A stretch of 18,687 nucleotides of DNA from NCBI GenBank assembly GCA_016215305.1, contig JACRKI010000048.1, positions 1 to 18,687 on the forward strand. Reading direction: 5' to 3'. Made by a program: the position numbers and the translations under genes. This DNA comes from Candidatus Woesearchaeota archaeon (lineage in GTDB: Archaea > Nanobdellota > Nanobdellia > Woesearchaeales > DSVV01). The notes beneath the pieces are model-generated. The model was given only the letters and a program-made list of their open reading frames with translations. It was not told the DNA's origin and made no database searches. This document shows, in pieces, positions 1 to 7,172 of this stretch. Position 1 is the stretch's first letter. The number at the start of each line of letters is the position of its first letter.

Positions 1-2433
1 CGTTGTGGAAACGGCCAAAAAGAAAGAAATGAACAATGTGATGGAGTAGATTTTGGTACTGAAACTTGTTCAACAAAAGGGTTTGTCCGTGGAAATTTAA
101 GATGTGATAATTGCCAAATTAAAACAGATAAATGTAATTACGGCGTATGCAACAACGGAGTTCTAGAAGGTTCAGAAATTTGTGAAATAAAAAATGGAGC
201 TCCAATCTTTCATCAAAGTTTAGATCAAAACAACGATAATGTTATTGACTGCAAAGATTACAATTACTTAGGAGGAGCTCTTGGCTGCAACACTGCAACA
301 TGTCAAGCACTAGATTTTAGTCAATGTCAATCACGTCCATTATGCGGCAATGGAGTTCAAGATTCAGGGGAAGAATGCGATGATTCTCAAGGTAACAGCG
401 ACAGAATACCTAACAGGTGCCGTACAACATGCAAACTCCCAACTTGCGGGGATGGAATTTGTGATGGAAACACAGAAGATGCTTCATGTAGTGATTGCAA
501 AATTGCATGCTCAAGAGCATTCAGTACTTCAAACTTAAAATTCTGGCAGGGAGTTCCTTCAGTAAAATCATACTTCAGCCCAAGAAGTACAAATACGTAT
601 GCAATGGTAAGCTATCAAAGCAGTGACGGAAGCCATAAAAGTTTTGATGCAACAAATGTAAGACTGCAAGCATCTAGCAGTCCTGGAGGACCAATAACTG
701 AAGTAATTGGAGGAAGCAGCGATTGGAGCGATCAAGGAAGTTTCAGAATGATTACATTGCCAATTAATCTTCCATCATCAACTGCTTATGTTAGATACGT
801 TACAGGTCCGGCAAGCAATCCTGAAGTTTGTAGAGATTGGGACTTAGTAAGTGTAGAAACTTGCCGAGATGCATTCACTGCAAGTCCTCCTAAAATTTCC
901 TTCTCAGATTCTTTAACAGGTCAAGCATTGCAAATACCTAAAGGTCCAACTTCAAAAATAACTTTGTCAAACACACCGCAACCTTATGATCACATAAATC
1001 TTGCAATTGAAGTTGACGGAAGAAAAAATTCATTTGATCAATCAATGAGTGCAAACATAAATTTCGTCAACAAACCTTCAAGCATAAAAATAATAGATCA
1101 AGACACTAATCAAGTTTGTATGGAATTTAATGCAGGCTGGATAGATACAACTGCATTATTATGCAACAATAATAATTTATGCGAATTAAGAGAAGATCCA
1201 ACCAATTGTGCAAGTGATTGTCCAGCAAATACTTGCGGCAATAATGTTTGCGAGCAAACACAAGCGTACAGCGAAGACGCAAACACTTGCTTGAAAGACT
1301 GTCCTCAATGCAGTGCAACGCAAGCTTGCGATCCAACAAGCGGCAAAGTATGCTGTGGCAATAAATGCTTAACTCCTCCAGGACTAAACCAATACTTTGA
1401 CAGCAATTGTGTACTCCAAAATGCAGGAACTGCAATAATAGTACCTCCTCCAATACCAAAACCTGCAACACAACCAATAGTAACTGGACCAGAAAGAGAA
1501 TACAAAACAAGAGAACTAGAAGTCCCAGTAAAACACTGCCCTATAGCATACACTATTCCTGCAAACAAAAAATTCAAACTAAACTATCTCAACCCAACAA
1601 CATACGGTTTAAGACCTGACGAGTTAGAAAGATTATCAGACCAACAATTACCAGTATACGTTACTTGCAGCGGCATAGAAAATACTGACATGTTAAGTAA
1701 AGGAATAAAAAATATTTATTCAAAAGAATTCAGACTAGCATTACAACAACCAGTACAATGTCATGTAAGAGTTCTTGATCACCGAGTAATAATCACTGTA
1801 GATCCAGAAGCAGACCAAATAAGCACAAGACCAATATCTCAAGAAGAAATATTTGAAGTAGTCTCAACAAAACCACCAGTTCCAGTACCTGCGACACCAA
1901 CTCCTAGAGCTCCAACACCTGCTCCGATTATACCTTCGACTCCTGCACCAGTGCAAATAATACCGACACCGGCGCCTGTAATTCCAACTCCGGCCCCAGT
2001 GATACCAACAACTCAACAAACAACTCCCGCACCTGTTCCATTAATTCCTTCACCACAACCAGTAATACCCACACCATCACCAGTAATTCCAACACAAGCT
2101 CCATTAATTCCTTCACCTGTAGCTCCTACGATATCAGTTCCAACAGTTACACCGTCGACTCCTGCACCAGAAGTTAAACCATCCGCGAAACCATTAATTC
2201 CAGCACCAAAGCCTAAGTTAGAATATCCTTCAAAACCAACAGAACAAAACCCAATAATTTACACCTCAGAACCAGCAATAGGAAAAACATTAACAATAAG
2301 AATAAAAAGCAAATCCAACAAACCAGAAATAACAATTAACATATTAACAGATGCATCAAGATATCCTAAAGTATTGCAAGCAAAAATGGTAGAACCAGGA
2401 ATTTACGAGGTAAAAATAACACCACAAAAATGA
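1..2433 (+). CDS. Secreted cysteine-rich repeat protein with Pro/Thr-rich stalk (5' end outside window)
   Basis: The frame is open from base 1, so the true start lies upstream; 810 residues are visible, ending in TGA. It opens inside a DUF4215/Myxococcus-type cysteine-rich repeat (CGNGQKERNEQCD, residues 2-14). Related repeats follow near residues 50, 115 (CGNGVQDSGEECD) and 149 (CGDGICDGNTEDASCSDC). Residues about 165-385 look like one or two beta-sandwich domains with few cysteines. A second cysteine cluster follows (about 390-470, with CGNNVCE and CCGNKC), then another mixed domain (about 480-620). Residues 625-738 are a Pro/Thr/Ala-rich stalk of PTPAPVIP-like units, and a small beta domain (about 752-810) closes the protein. 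No C-terminal membrane segment is visible. The cysteine richness and stalk point to an extracellular protein; binding partner and activity are unknown. The same repeat family fills the start of the giant gene at 3184, so the two may be functionally linked. An ATG at 604 in this frame is internal, because the repeat coding continues upstream of it. Confidence 0.9.
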   Translation, partial: RCGNGQKERNEQCDGVDFGTETCSTKGFVRGNLRCDNCQIKTDKCNYGVCNNGVLEGSEICEIKNGAPIFHQSLDQNNDNVIDCKDYNYLGGALGCNTATCQALDFSQCQSRPLCGNGVQDSGEECDDSQGNSDRIPNRCRTTCKLPTCGDGICDGNTEDASCSDCKIACSRAFSTSNLKFWQGVPSVKSYFSPRSTNTYAMVSYQSSDGSHKSFDATNVRLQASSSPGGPITEVIGGSSDWSDQGSFRMITLPINLPSSTAYVRYVTGPASNPEVCRDWDLVSVETCRDAFTASPPKISFSDSLTGQALQIPKGPTSKITLSNTPQPYDHINLAIEVDGRKNSFDQSMSANINFVNKPSSIKIIDQDTNQVCMEFNAGWIDTTALLCNNNNLCELREDPTNCASDCPANTCGNNVCEQTQAYSEDANTCLKDCPQCSATQACDPTSGKVCCGNKCLTPPGLNQYFDSNCVLQNAGTAIIVPPPIPKPATQPIVTGPEREYKTRELEVPVKHCPIAYTIPANKKFKLNYLNPTTYGLRPDELERLSDQQLPVYVTCSGIENTDMLSKGIKNIYSKEFRLALQQPVQCHVRVLDHRVIITVDPEADQISTRPISQEEIFEVVSTKPPVPVPATPTPRAPTPAPIIPSTPAPVQIIPTPAPVIPTPAPVIPTTQQTTPAPVPLIPSPQPVIPTPSPVIPTQAPLIPSPVAPTISVPTVTPSTPAPEVKPSAKPLIPAPKPKLEYPSKPTEQNPIIYTSEPAIGKTLTIRIKSKSNKPEITINILTDASRYPKVLQAKMVEPGIYEVKITPQK
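1873..2217 (+). repeat. Pro/Thr-rich low-complexity stalk repeats
   Basis: Within the first CDS, about 115 codons encode degenerate tandem units such as PTPAPVIP, PSPQPVIP and PTQAPLIP. The DNA units vary at third positions (for example ccggcgcct versus ccggcccca). The repeat is therefore maintained at protein level and is not a recent DNA duplication. Such segments are typical extended, possibly glycosylated, spacers holding a domain away from the cell surface; that role is inferred. Confidence 0.85.
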
Positions 2434-2645
2434 AACAAAAAATAATCTTCATAACACTAGTAATTTTTTTATTAATCATTACTGCATGTTCCAAAGAAAA
2501 AACTCTGGAAAAAAGCACTCCACCAGTATTCAATCCTTCAGAAAAACCTACAGAAAAACAAGAAAATCCTGTAAATGTAAAACAAAAATTAACAGTAATA
2601 GACGAAGAAGGCAGAGCATTAGAAGTAGAAGTAAAAGAAGAATAA
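2430..2645 (+). CDS. Small putative lipoprotein (71 aa), translationally coupled to upstream gene
   Basis: The start ATG overlaps the upstream TGA stop (ATGA, 2430-2433), the usual arrangement for translational coupling, so the two genes are very likely one operon. The protein starts with a two-lysine n-region and a strongly hydrophobic core (residues 5-17). These lead into a lipobox ending I-T-A-C, with the lipid-modifiable Cys at residue 20. After it comes a polar Lys/Glu/Pro-rich tether and a short C-terminal segment (KLTVIDEEGRALEVEVKEE) that could be a beta hairpin. Its predicted role is as a tiny membrane-anchored partner or anchor for the secreted protein encoded just upstream; this comes from context only. 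I recognise no family. A GAGGT at 2407-2411 is too far from the start (18 bases) to be a convincing ribosome site on its own. An overlapping ORF in another frame (2486-2704) is discarded because it lacks a signal or any compositional sense. Confidence 0.75.
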   Translation: MKQKIIFITLVIFLLIITACSKEKTLEKSTPPVFNPSEKPTEKQENPVNVKQKLTVIDEEGRALEVEVKEE

Positions 2646-2653
2646 AAAGAAAA

Positions 2654-2683
2654 ATAATTTTAATTTCTGATGTGTTTCTTTGT
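2654..2683 (+). terminator. Possible weak T-rich terminator after the two-gene operon
   Basis: Short T runs (TTTT, TTT, TTTCTTT) lie just after the TAA at 2643-2645. Archaeal intrinsic termination commonly uses T tracts without a hairpin, and none precedes these. The tracts are short, so the call is tentative. Confidence 0.25.
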
Positions 2684-2710
2684 ATGATTATGAAAACACT
2701 ATAAATTTTA

Positions 2711-2880
2711 GAGACGCCCGATGCCGTGATTGTTGTGCTTGTCCAATTTTATTCAAGTTTCTGCATCGGAGATTTTAGGCAGCAGAGCTGCAATTGATTG
2801 TCACGGTTTTTTGAACGCACGGATTGCTGCGCTTGAAAGAAATATTTTTGCATTTTGTCAATTCGCGGCTTTAGCCGCCA
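2711..2880. other. Candidate structured RNA or relic element (strand unknown)
   Basis: GC-rich islands with three nested or adjacent short stems stand out against AT-rich surroundings. The stems are 7 bp with a 38-base loop at 2718-2769, 5 bp at 2779-2791 and 5 bp at 2865-2878. In AT-rich genomes this is a common sign of a structured non-coding RNA, but no known family motif (C/D box pair, H/ACA with terminal ACA, tRNA T loop) is clear. A decayed mobile element is an alternative. Confidence 0.25.
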
Positions 2881-3027
2881 AGAATCAGATGTGAACATAA
2901 TTCAGCATGCGCGCTCAGCAACAACAAAAAATAGTTACGTCGTTAATAAACCCCGAAAGTGGCCATTTCATAATTCTAACATTCACTGAAGCTTGAACTT
3001 CGTTCTCGACTGTAAAGTACCGATATA

Positions 3028-3060
3028 TTTATAAATAAAAACACCACAGTTATTTATAAA
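3028..3060 (+). promoter_or_regulatory. Two TATA boxes (TTTATAAA) upstream of the giant gene
   Basis: TTTATAAA occurs twice, at 3028-3035 and 3053-3060, which matches the archaeal TATA consensus well. No good bacterial -35/-10 pair is evident. With the usual 25-base spacing, transcription would start near 3058 or 3083. That gives a 5' leader of roughly 100-125 bases before the GTG at 3184. Confidence 0.5.
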
Positions 3061-3075
3061 ACGGGGTGGATAATA

Positions 3076-3115
3076 GTTTGGAGTTTATGGTTTGAAGTTT
3101 GTAGTCGTTAACTAC
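3076..3115 (+). promoter_or_regulatory. Leader elements: 14-bp-spaced direct repeat and small hairpin
   Basis: GTTTGGAGTTT (3076-3086) and GTTTGAAGTTT (3090-3100) are near-identical and lie 14 bases apart, just where transcription would begin. They are followed by a perfect 5-bp stem, GTAGT (3101-3105) with ACTAC (3111-3115). They could be a regulator-binding site or a leader structure; there is no direct evidence of function. Confidence 0.3.
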
Positions 3116-3169
3116 CTACTAATCAGCACTAACTAATTACCACTTTTGTTGTTTTTACCGCGAAAAATA

Positions 3170-3175
3170 GAGGGG
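3170..3175 (+). promoter_or_regulatory. Shine-Dalgarno-like site deciding the GTG start at 3184
   Basis: GAGGGG lies 8 bases before GTG 3184. The nearby ATG at 3180-3182 is in another frame and meets a TAA after four codons. GTG 3184 opens directly into a good signal peptide, so it is the preferred start. Confidence 0.55.
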
Positions 3176-3183
3176 CTAAATGT

Positions 3184-6100
3184 GTGAAAGGTAAATTATT
3201 CGCACTGTTAATCGTAGTATTACTTCTAAACGTTACTTTAGTTGCAGCTCTGCCCTGGTGGCTTGAATGGTTTGTAAAACCATTCACGCAAGCTCAATCA
3301 ATCACAGGACAACAAGTAGTTGTAGGTCCCGGAGGGACTACTTGCCCAGGAACACCTTGTCAAGGAAAACAAAATAATGACGCCTGTGGGTTTCAAAGTA
3401 TTTGCTGGAATTGTCAATGTGTATTCGTAGGAGGCGGTGGCGGAACAACAGTAACTCCAGGATGTGATCCTTCTTTCAGCGAAGCTCCTTCTTCAACTCA
3501 AAGCGGTTGTGGTTATGGAGCTTCACCAAAAGTTCAAGTCGGCACTTCTTGCTGGGTAAAAAACACATTCACAGGTCAAACATATACTGGAACTTGCAAA
3601 GTTAAAGGCGATTACGGAGGATTCACAAGTGCAACTTCAGGAACTTGCGGTTGTTCTGTGGAAGTTCCAACCTGCGGCAATGGTCAATTAGATTTTGGAG
3701 AACAATGTGATCCAGCAAAATTTTCTCCTTGGGGAGATGTTAACTCATGCACAGACGTAAACGCGCCAAGCGGCCAAAAATATACCGGAGGAACATTAAG
3801 CTGCAATCAAGACTGCACTTTTAACACTGCACAATGCACTTCTCCTTCAACACAATACTGTGGCAATGGAGTGAGAGAAGGCAATGAAGGTTGTGACGGT
3901 ACTGACGTAAGCGGTTGCATAGGTTCTCTAACTTCTGGAAACAAATGGGCTTGTGAAACAAATTGCTGGTGCAAACAAGTAGTAAAAACATATTGCGGCG
4001 ATGGAATAACTCAACTTCCCAATGATGATGCACAATATGAAGTTTGTGATAATGGAAAAGGATCACCAGACACTTGCGGTCCAGGAACACACTGCTCTAG
4101 TTGTTTATGCGTACAAAATACCTCTCAAGTTTGCGGCGACGGACAAATCACAGGTACAGAAGTTTGCGACCCAGCAAAAGCTTTACCTTGGGGTGATGTT
4201 CTTGGCTGCACTAGTTTAACTGCGCCTAATGGCCAAAAATACAGTGAAGGAACTTTAACCTGCAGTGCAGATTGTAAATCTTTTAACACTGCACAATGCA
4301 CATCTCAATTTTGCGGCAACAACATAAGAGAAGGATCAGAGCAATGTGACGGCAGTTCTCCAAGTGTTCAGTGTTCAATAGGAGCAAATAAAGTTTATGC
4401 AGGATGCAGCAATACTTGCGTATGCATTTCAAGAGACAAAACATATTGCGGCGACGGAACAATACAAACACCAAATGACAGCAACTTAAATGAACAATGT
4501 GAAGGAAATAATCTTAACGGAAAAACTTGCACATCTCAAGGATTTACCGGAGGAACACTCAAATGTACTAACTGCCAGCTAGACACCAGTGCATGCACTT
4601 CAACAACTCAATCTTGCGGCAACGGAAAAAAAGAAGGAACAGAATCATGCGACGGTCAAGATTTAAGCGGATGCACAGGATCATTAAGTCCAGGAAAAAC
4701 ATGGACTTGCAATACTTCTTGCGTATGCCAGCAAAGAAACAAATACGTTTGCGGAGACCAAATAATAGGCAACCCAACAACAGGAAGTCCAATCAATGAA
4801 AACGGACAAGCAGAAGTTTGCGATCCAGGAACAACATCAAAACAAGTTCCAGAATGTCCTAACGGTTATTACTGCTCAAACACTTCATGCCTTTGCATTC
4901 CACTGGCAGGAACATATTGCGGTGATGGAACAGTACAAAGTCCTAACACTCAAGGACAAAACGAAAAATGTGATCCATCAGCACCAAAATCTTCTTGGGC
5001 ATGCGGCGATAAGGAAGCAATAGATTGTGAAACAGGCACTTGTCAATGTATTTATTGCGGCGACGGAAAAGATTCACCTTCAAAACAATGTGATATTAAT
5101 CCAGGTGCAACAGTCACTCCCGGACAACCAGTAAGCCTTGCATTCAATTCTTGCAGCGGAGGACAAATCTGCGGGTGGCAAGCAAAAGCACAAGGACAAA
5201 ATGTGGCAGGCAACGATTTGTGCGGTTGCGTAGCACCCACAATATCTCAAGCATGCGGTGATGGACAAATAACTGGCACAGAAGTTTGCGACCCAGGAAG
5301 TGGAACACAAGGAACACCAAATTACAAGCCACCAAAAGGATGCCCAACAAACACTTACTGCAGTAATACTTGCTCAACATGTGTTCCAGTAGAAGTACTA
5401 ACAAATTCTTGCGGCGACGGAAAAGTTCAACAACCAAACACTGCAGGAGTATGGGAGCAATGCGACGAAGACGCAACAACAAAAGTTGTTGATTGGGGTG
5501 GAAGCCAAGAACAACAAGGATACGCAAGAACTTGCAAATCATGTCAAGTAGTTTATGATCCAATCTGCGGAAACGGAGCTATCGATACAGGAGAAAAATG
5601 TGATATCAAAATAGGAACAACAACAGGAGCAAGATTTGTGGGAACTTGCAGTGCTGAAGAAGTTTGCGGATGGGATGTTCAAGGAAAAACAGGTGCAGAA
5701 AAATGCCAGTGTTATCCTAAACCACAAATTTGCGGCGACGGAATCCTATCCCAACAATTAGGCGAGCAATGTGAATTAAAAAACGGCGCATGGGATGTAA
5801 GCACTTGCCCAACTGCTTCAGGACAAAACAAATATGTCTGCGGATATGATGTTAACTCTCAAAAAAATTGTCAATGCATAAATATTCCAAGTTCATGTAA
5901 CGGAAAATACAGCGCTCTTGAAGATGAAGGAAAATGCGATGGAGCAACTCAAGAAGAAGCCAACAATTATTGTCAAAATAATTCCGTCTGCGACTTAAAC
6001 ACTTGCAATTGCATTCCAATAGAAGAATCAGACTCTTGCACCCAAAGCGAAAAAACAGTTGTAACTGCAAGCGGTCAAGCAGTCAAAACAAAAATTACCA

Positions 6101-7059
6101 CTCTAAGAAAAACAGGTTCTGAATTCAGTTATTCAGACGGAAACCCTCCGCCAGCAGGAGCTCCAGACATAAAAACTCACATTGGAGAAATTCCATCAAC
6201 ATTCTCAGAAATGTGTTATCAATGCAAAACAAGCGATAGACCCGCAACTGGAGGAATCAGAGCTGGAACTCTTGCAGAAGTAATAAGTTATTATTGTCCT
6301 ATAGAAATAAAAGAATCATTCTGCGGAAACGGAAATCCCGCTAAACCTTTTGAAAACTTAGAAGCAGGAGAGCAATGTGATCCAGGAGAAAAAGACACCA
6401 ACCAAGAAATATCAATAAACAAAAAATTAGGAAATTTAGGAAATGACTACTGCAAAGGATGCCTAAGATACTTGTGTTATCCAACACAAATAAATGGAAA
6501 CTCAGGAGTGTTATACCAAAATTATGGCGGAGAACAATTATTCCTGCCAAACGAAGAAACACCAAGCTTGAGAAATCAACAAACAGGCGAATTAGAAAAA
6601 GTCAAATTATCAGACCTAACAACAAAACTTCCATTCACTAACTTAAATGATTTTGAATTAACTCAAACAACTTCAAGCACGAAAAAACCTTTAAGCAGCA
6701 CTTGCTGGAAATGCGCACCACCAGAAGGTGAATTCGCACTCCAACTTTTATCAGGAAGCTCAATACAAAAATCGCCAACTACAATTGCGCAGCAATTGGA
6801 ACATTTAGTTCCACAACCAACAGAATGCGGCGAAGTACCTCCGCCACCTCAAATATGCATTGTAAACAACATAAAAGAAAGCGGAGAAAAATGCGACTTC
6901 GGAAAACCAGAAACAAGACAATTACCCAGCGGAAGCGAAACATGCACTGAAAATTGCGAGTACAGCAAATGTCAAGAAATTAACGGCGGAGTAAGCTACC
7001 AAAACTTTAACGAAAACACTCCATCAATCTGGCAGAACGGAAAATACCTGAAGGACTAA
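3184..7059 (+). CDS. Giant cysteine-rich surface protein, N-terminal part (frameshifted from the following CDS)
   Basis: The GTG start gives a clear signal peptide (MKGKLFALLIVVLLLNVTL, predicted cleavage after Ala21-Ala22), so the protein is exported. After an introductory Gly/Cys-rich region, about 17 repeats of the type CG[ND]G-x(n)-[GE]-x-CD run from residue 164 to about 1240, resembling the DUF4215/Myxococcus cysteine-rich repeat. Examples are CGNGVREGNEGCD and CGDGTVQSPNTQGQNEKCD. From residue 952 they are mixed with modules that end in C-x-x-C (CYQC at 6214-6225, CWKC at 6703-6714). The frame stops at TAA 7057-7059, in the middle of a third such module. The rest of that module, including its CWKC, continues in the -1 frame and on into the next CDS. 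A missing A in the AAAA run at 7041-7044 would explain this, so this entry is most likely the first 1,287 residues of one far larger protein. Expected location is the cell surface with many disulfides; ligand unknown. Confidence 0.9.
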   Translation: MKGKLFALLIVVLLLNVTLVAALPWWLEWFVKPFTQAQSITGQQVVVGPGGTTCPGTPCQGKQNNDACGFQSICWNCQCVFVGGGGGTTVTPGCDPSFSEAPSSTQSGCGYGASPKVQVGTSCWVKNTFTGQTYTGTCKVKGDYGGFTSATSGTCGCSVEVPTCGNGQLDFGEQCDPAKFSPWGDVNSCTDVNAPSGQKYTGGTLSCNQDCTFNTAQCTSPSTQYCGNGVREGNEGCDGTDVSGCIGSLTSGNKWACETNCWCKQVVKTYCGDGITQLPNDDAQYEVCDNGKGSPDTCGPGTHCSSCLCVQNTSQVCGDGQITGTEVCDPAKALPWGDVLGCTSLTAPNGQKYSEGTLTCSADCKSFNTAQCTSQFCGNNIREGSEQCDGSSPSVQCSIGANKVYAGCSNTCVCISRDKTYCGDGTIQTPNDSNLNEQCEGNNLNGKTCTSQGFTGGTLKCTNCQLDTSACTSTTQSCGNGKKEGTESCDGQDLSGCTGSLSPGKTWTCNTSCVCQQRNKYVCGDQIIGNPTTGSPINENGQAEVCDPGTTSKQVPECPNGYYCSNTSCLCIPLAGTYCGDGTVQSPNTQGQNEKCDPSAPKSSWACGDKEAIDCETGTCQCIYCGDGKDSPSKQCDINPGATVTPGQPVSLAFNSCSGGQICGWQAKAQGQNVAGNDLCGCVAPTISQACGDGQITGTEVCDPGSGTQGTPNYKPPKGCPTNTYCSNTCSTCVPVEVLTNSCGDGKVQQPNTAGVWEQCDEDATTKVVDWGGSQEQQGYARTCKSCQVVYDPICGNGAIDTGEKCDIKIGTTTGARFVGTCSAEEVCGWDVQGKTGAEKCQCYPKPQICGDGILSQQLGEQCELKNGAWDVSTCPTASGQNKYVCGYDVNSQKNCQCINIPSSCNGKYSALEDEGKCDGATQEEANNYCQNNSVCDLNTCNCIPIEESDSCTQSEKTVVTASGQAVKTKITTLRKTGSEFSYSDGNPPPAGAPDIKTHIGEIPSTFSEMCYQCKTSDRPATGGIRAGTLAEVISYYCPIEIKESFCGNGNPAKPFENLEAGEQCDPGEKDTNQEISINKKLGNLGNDYCKGCLRYLCYPTQINGNSGVLYQNYGGEQLFLPNEETPSLRNQQTGELEKVKLSDLTTKLPFTNLNDFELTQTTSSTKKPLSSTCWKCAPPEGEFALQLLSGSSIQKSPTTIAQQLEHLVPQPTECGEVPPPPQICIVNNIKESGEKCDFGKPETRQLPSGSETCTENCEYSKCQEINGGVSYQNFNENTPSIWQNGKYLKD
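3673..6894 (+). repeat. About 17 tandem CGNG/CGDG...CD cysteine-rich repeats
   Basis: Repeat starts include 3673, 4132, 4312, 4447, 4615, 5254 and 6322, and the last degenerate copy starts at 6856. Three sub-types recur in order. Type A has CDPAK-x(2)-PWGDV and ends FNTAQCTS (3673 and 4132). Type B is CGN-x(2)-REG-x-E-x-CDG, followed by a C-x-C (4312, 4615 and the copy before 3990). Type C has a longer PN-containing spacer (for example CGDGTIQTPNDSNLNEQCE at 4447). The pattern implies duplication of A-B-C blocks of about 153 residues. Confidence 0.85.
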
Positions 7060-7172
7060 TAGATATAATGAAAGGAAAAGTAGACGCACTAGCAAATTAC
7101 TTGAGAGGCGATGATAAGAAAAAATTATCTCCCACAAGCATGCCGAAACTTGAAAATTCCTGCTGGAAATGT
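6037..7172 (+). repeat. Three C-x-x-C-terminated modules; the third spans the frameshift
   Basis: Module 2 (6475-6714) begins CYPTQINGNSGVLYQNY and ends STCWKC. Module 3 begins at 6970 with CQEINGGVSYQNF in the first frame and ends NSCWKC at 7161-7172 in the second frame. Both also share a TPS motif after the YQN motif. Module 1 (6037-6225, ending MCYQC) is a looser relative. Module 3 is complete only when the two frames are joined. Confidence 0.7.

Larger units (their letters stand above)
2646..3183 (+). other. 538-bp intergenic region with promoter and unexplained hairpin-rich stretch
   Basis: There is no convincing coding sequence on either strand. The first two thirds (about 2711-2920) are visibly richer in G and C than the flanks; for example 2711-2740 has 17 of 30. 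They contain several small inverted repeats: GCAGC/AGA/GCTGC at 2779-2791, GCGGC/TTTA/GCCGC at 2865-2878, and CCGATGC (2718-2724) pairing with GCATCGG (2763-2769). A near-direct repeat is also present, GATTGTTGTGCTTG (2728-2741) and GATTGCTGCGCTTG (2822-2835). The last part (about 3020-3183) carries TATA boxes and the leader of the giant gene. I found no tRNA, rRNA, SRP RNA or RNase P signature. Confidence 0.8.

Noticed and set aside
1127..1577. Overlapping - strand ORFs opposite the first CDS
   Set aside because: The sense frame carries conserved cysteine repeats; the antisense translations have no signal, domain or start context.
1873..2217. CRISPR-like repeat array
   Set aside because: The periodicity is Pro-rich codon repetition in an open frame, with variable unit length and no conserved repeat-spacer structure.
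2486..2704. 72-codon + strand ORF overlapping the small lipoprotein gene
   Set aside because: It is an out-of-frame shadow with a Lys/Arg/Ser-rich product, whereas the 2430 frame has a lipobox and a coupled start.
2646..3183. tRNA or other known RNA gene
   Set aside because: No cloverleaf, T-loop consensus, or recognisable SRP, RNase P or paired C/D-box signature was found on either strand by eye.
3180..3194. ATG at 3180 as start of the giant gene
   Set aside because: It is in another frame and stops after four codons; GTG 3184 leads into the signal peptide.
7036..7046. Programmed -1 frameshift site
   Set aside because: Slippage of AAA on AAAA is possible, but a canonical slippery heptamer is absent, so an indel is simpler. 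Kept only as a minor option.
7068..7070. ATG 7068 as the start of an independent gene
   Set aside because: No signal peptide, no good ribosome site, and it starts in the middle of a module whose first half is encoded just upstream in the other frame.
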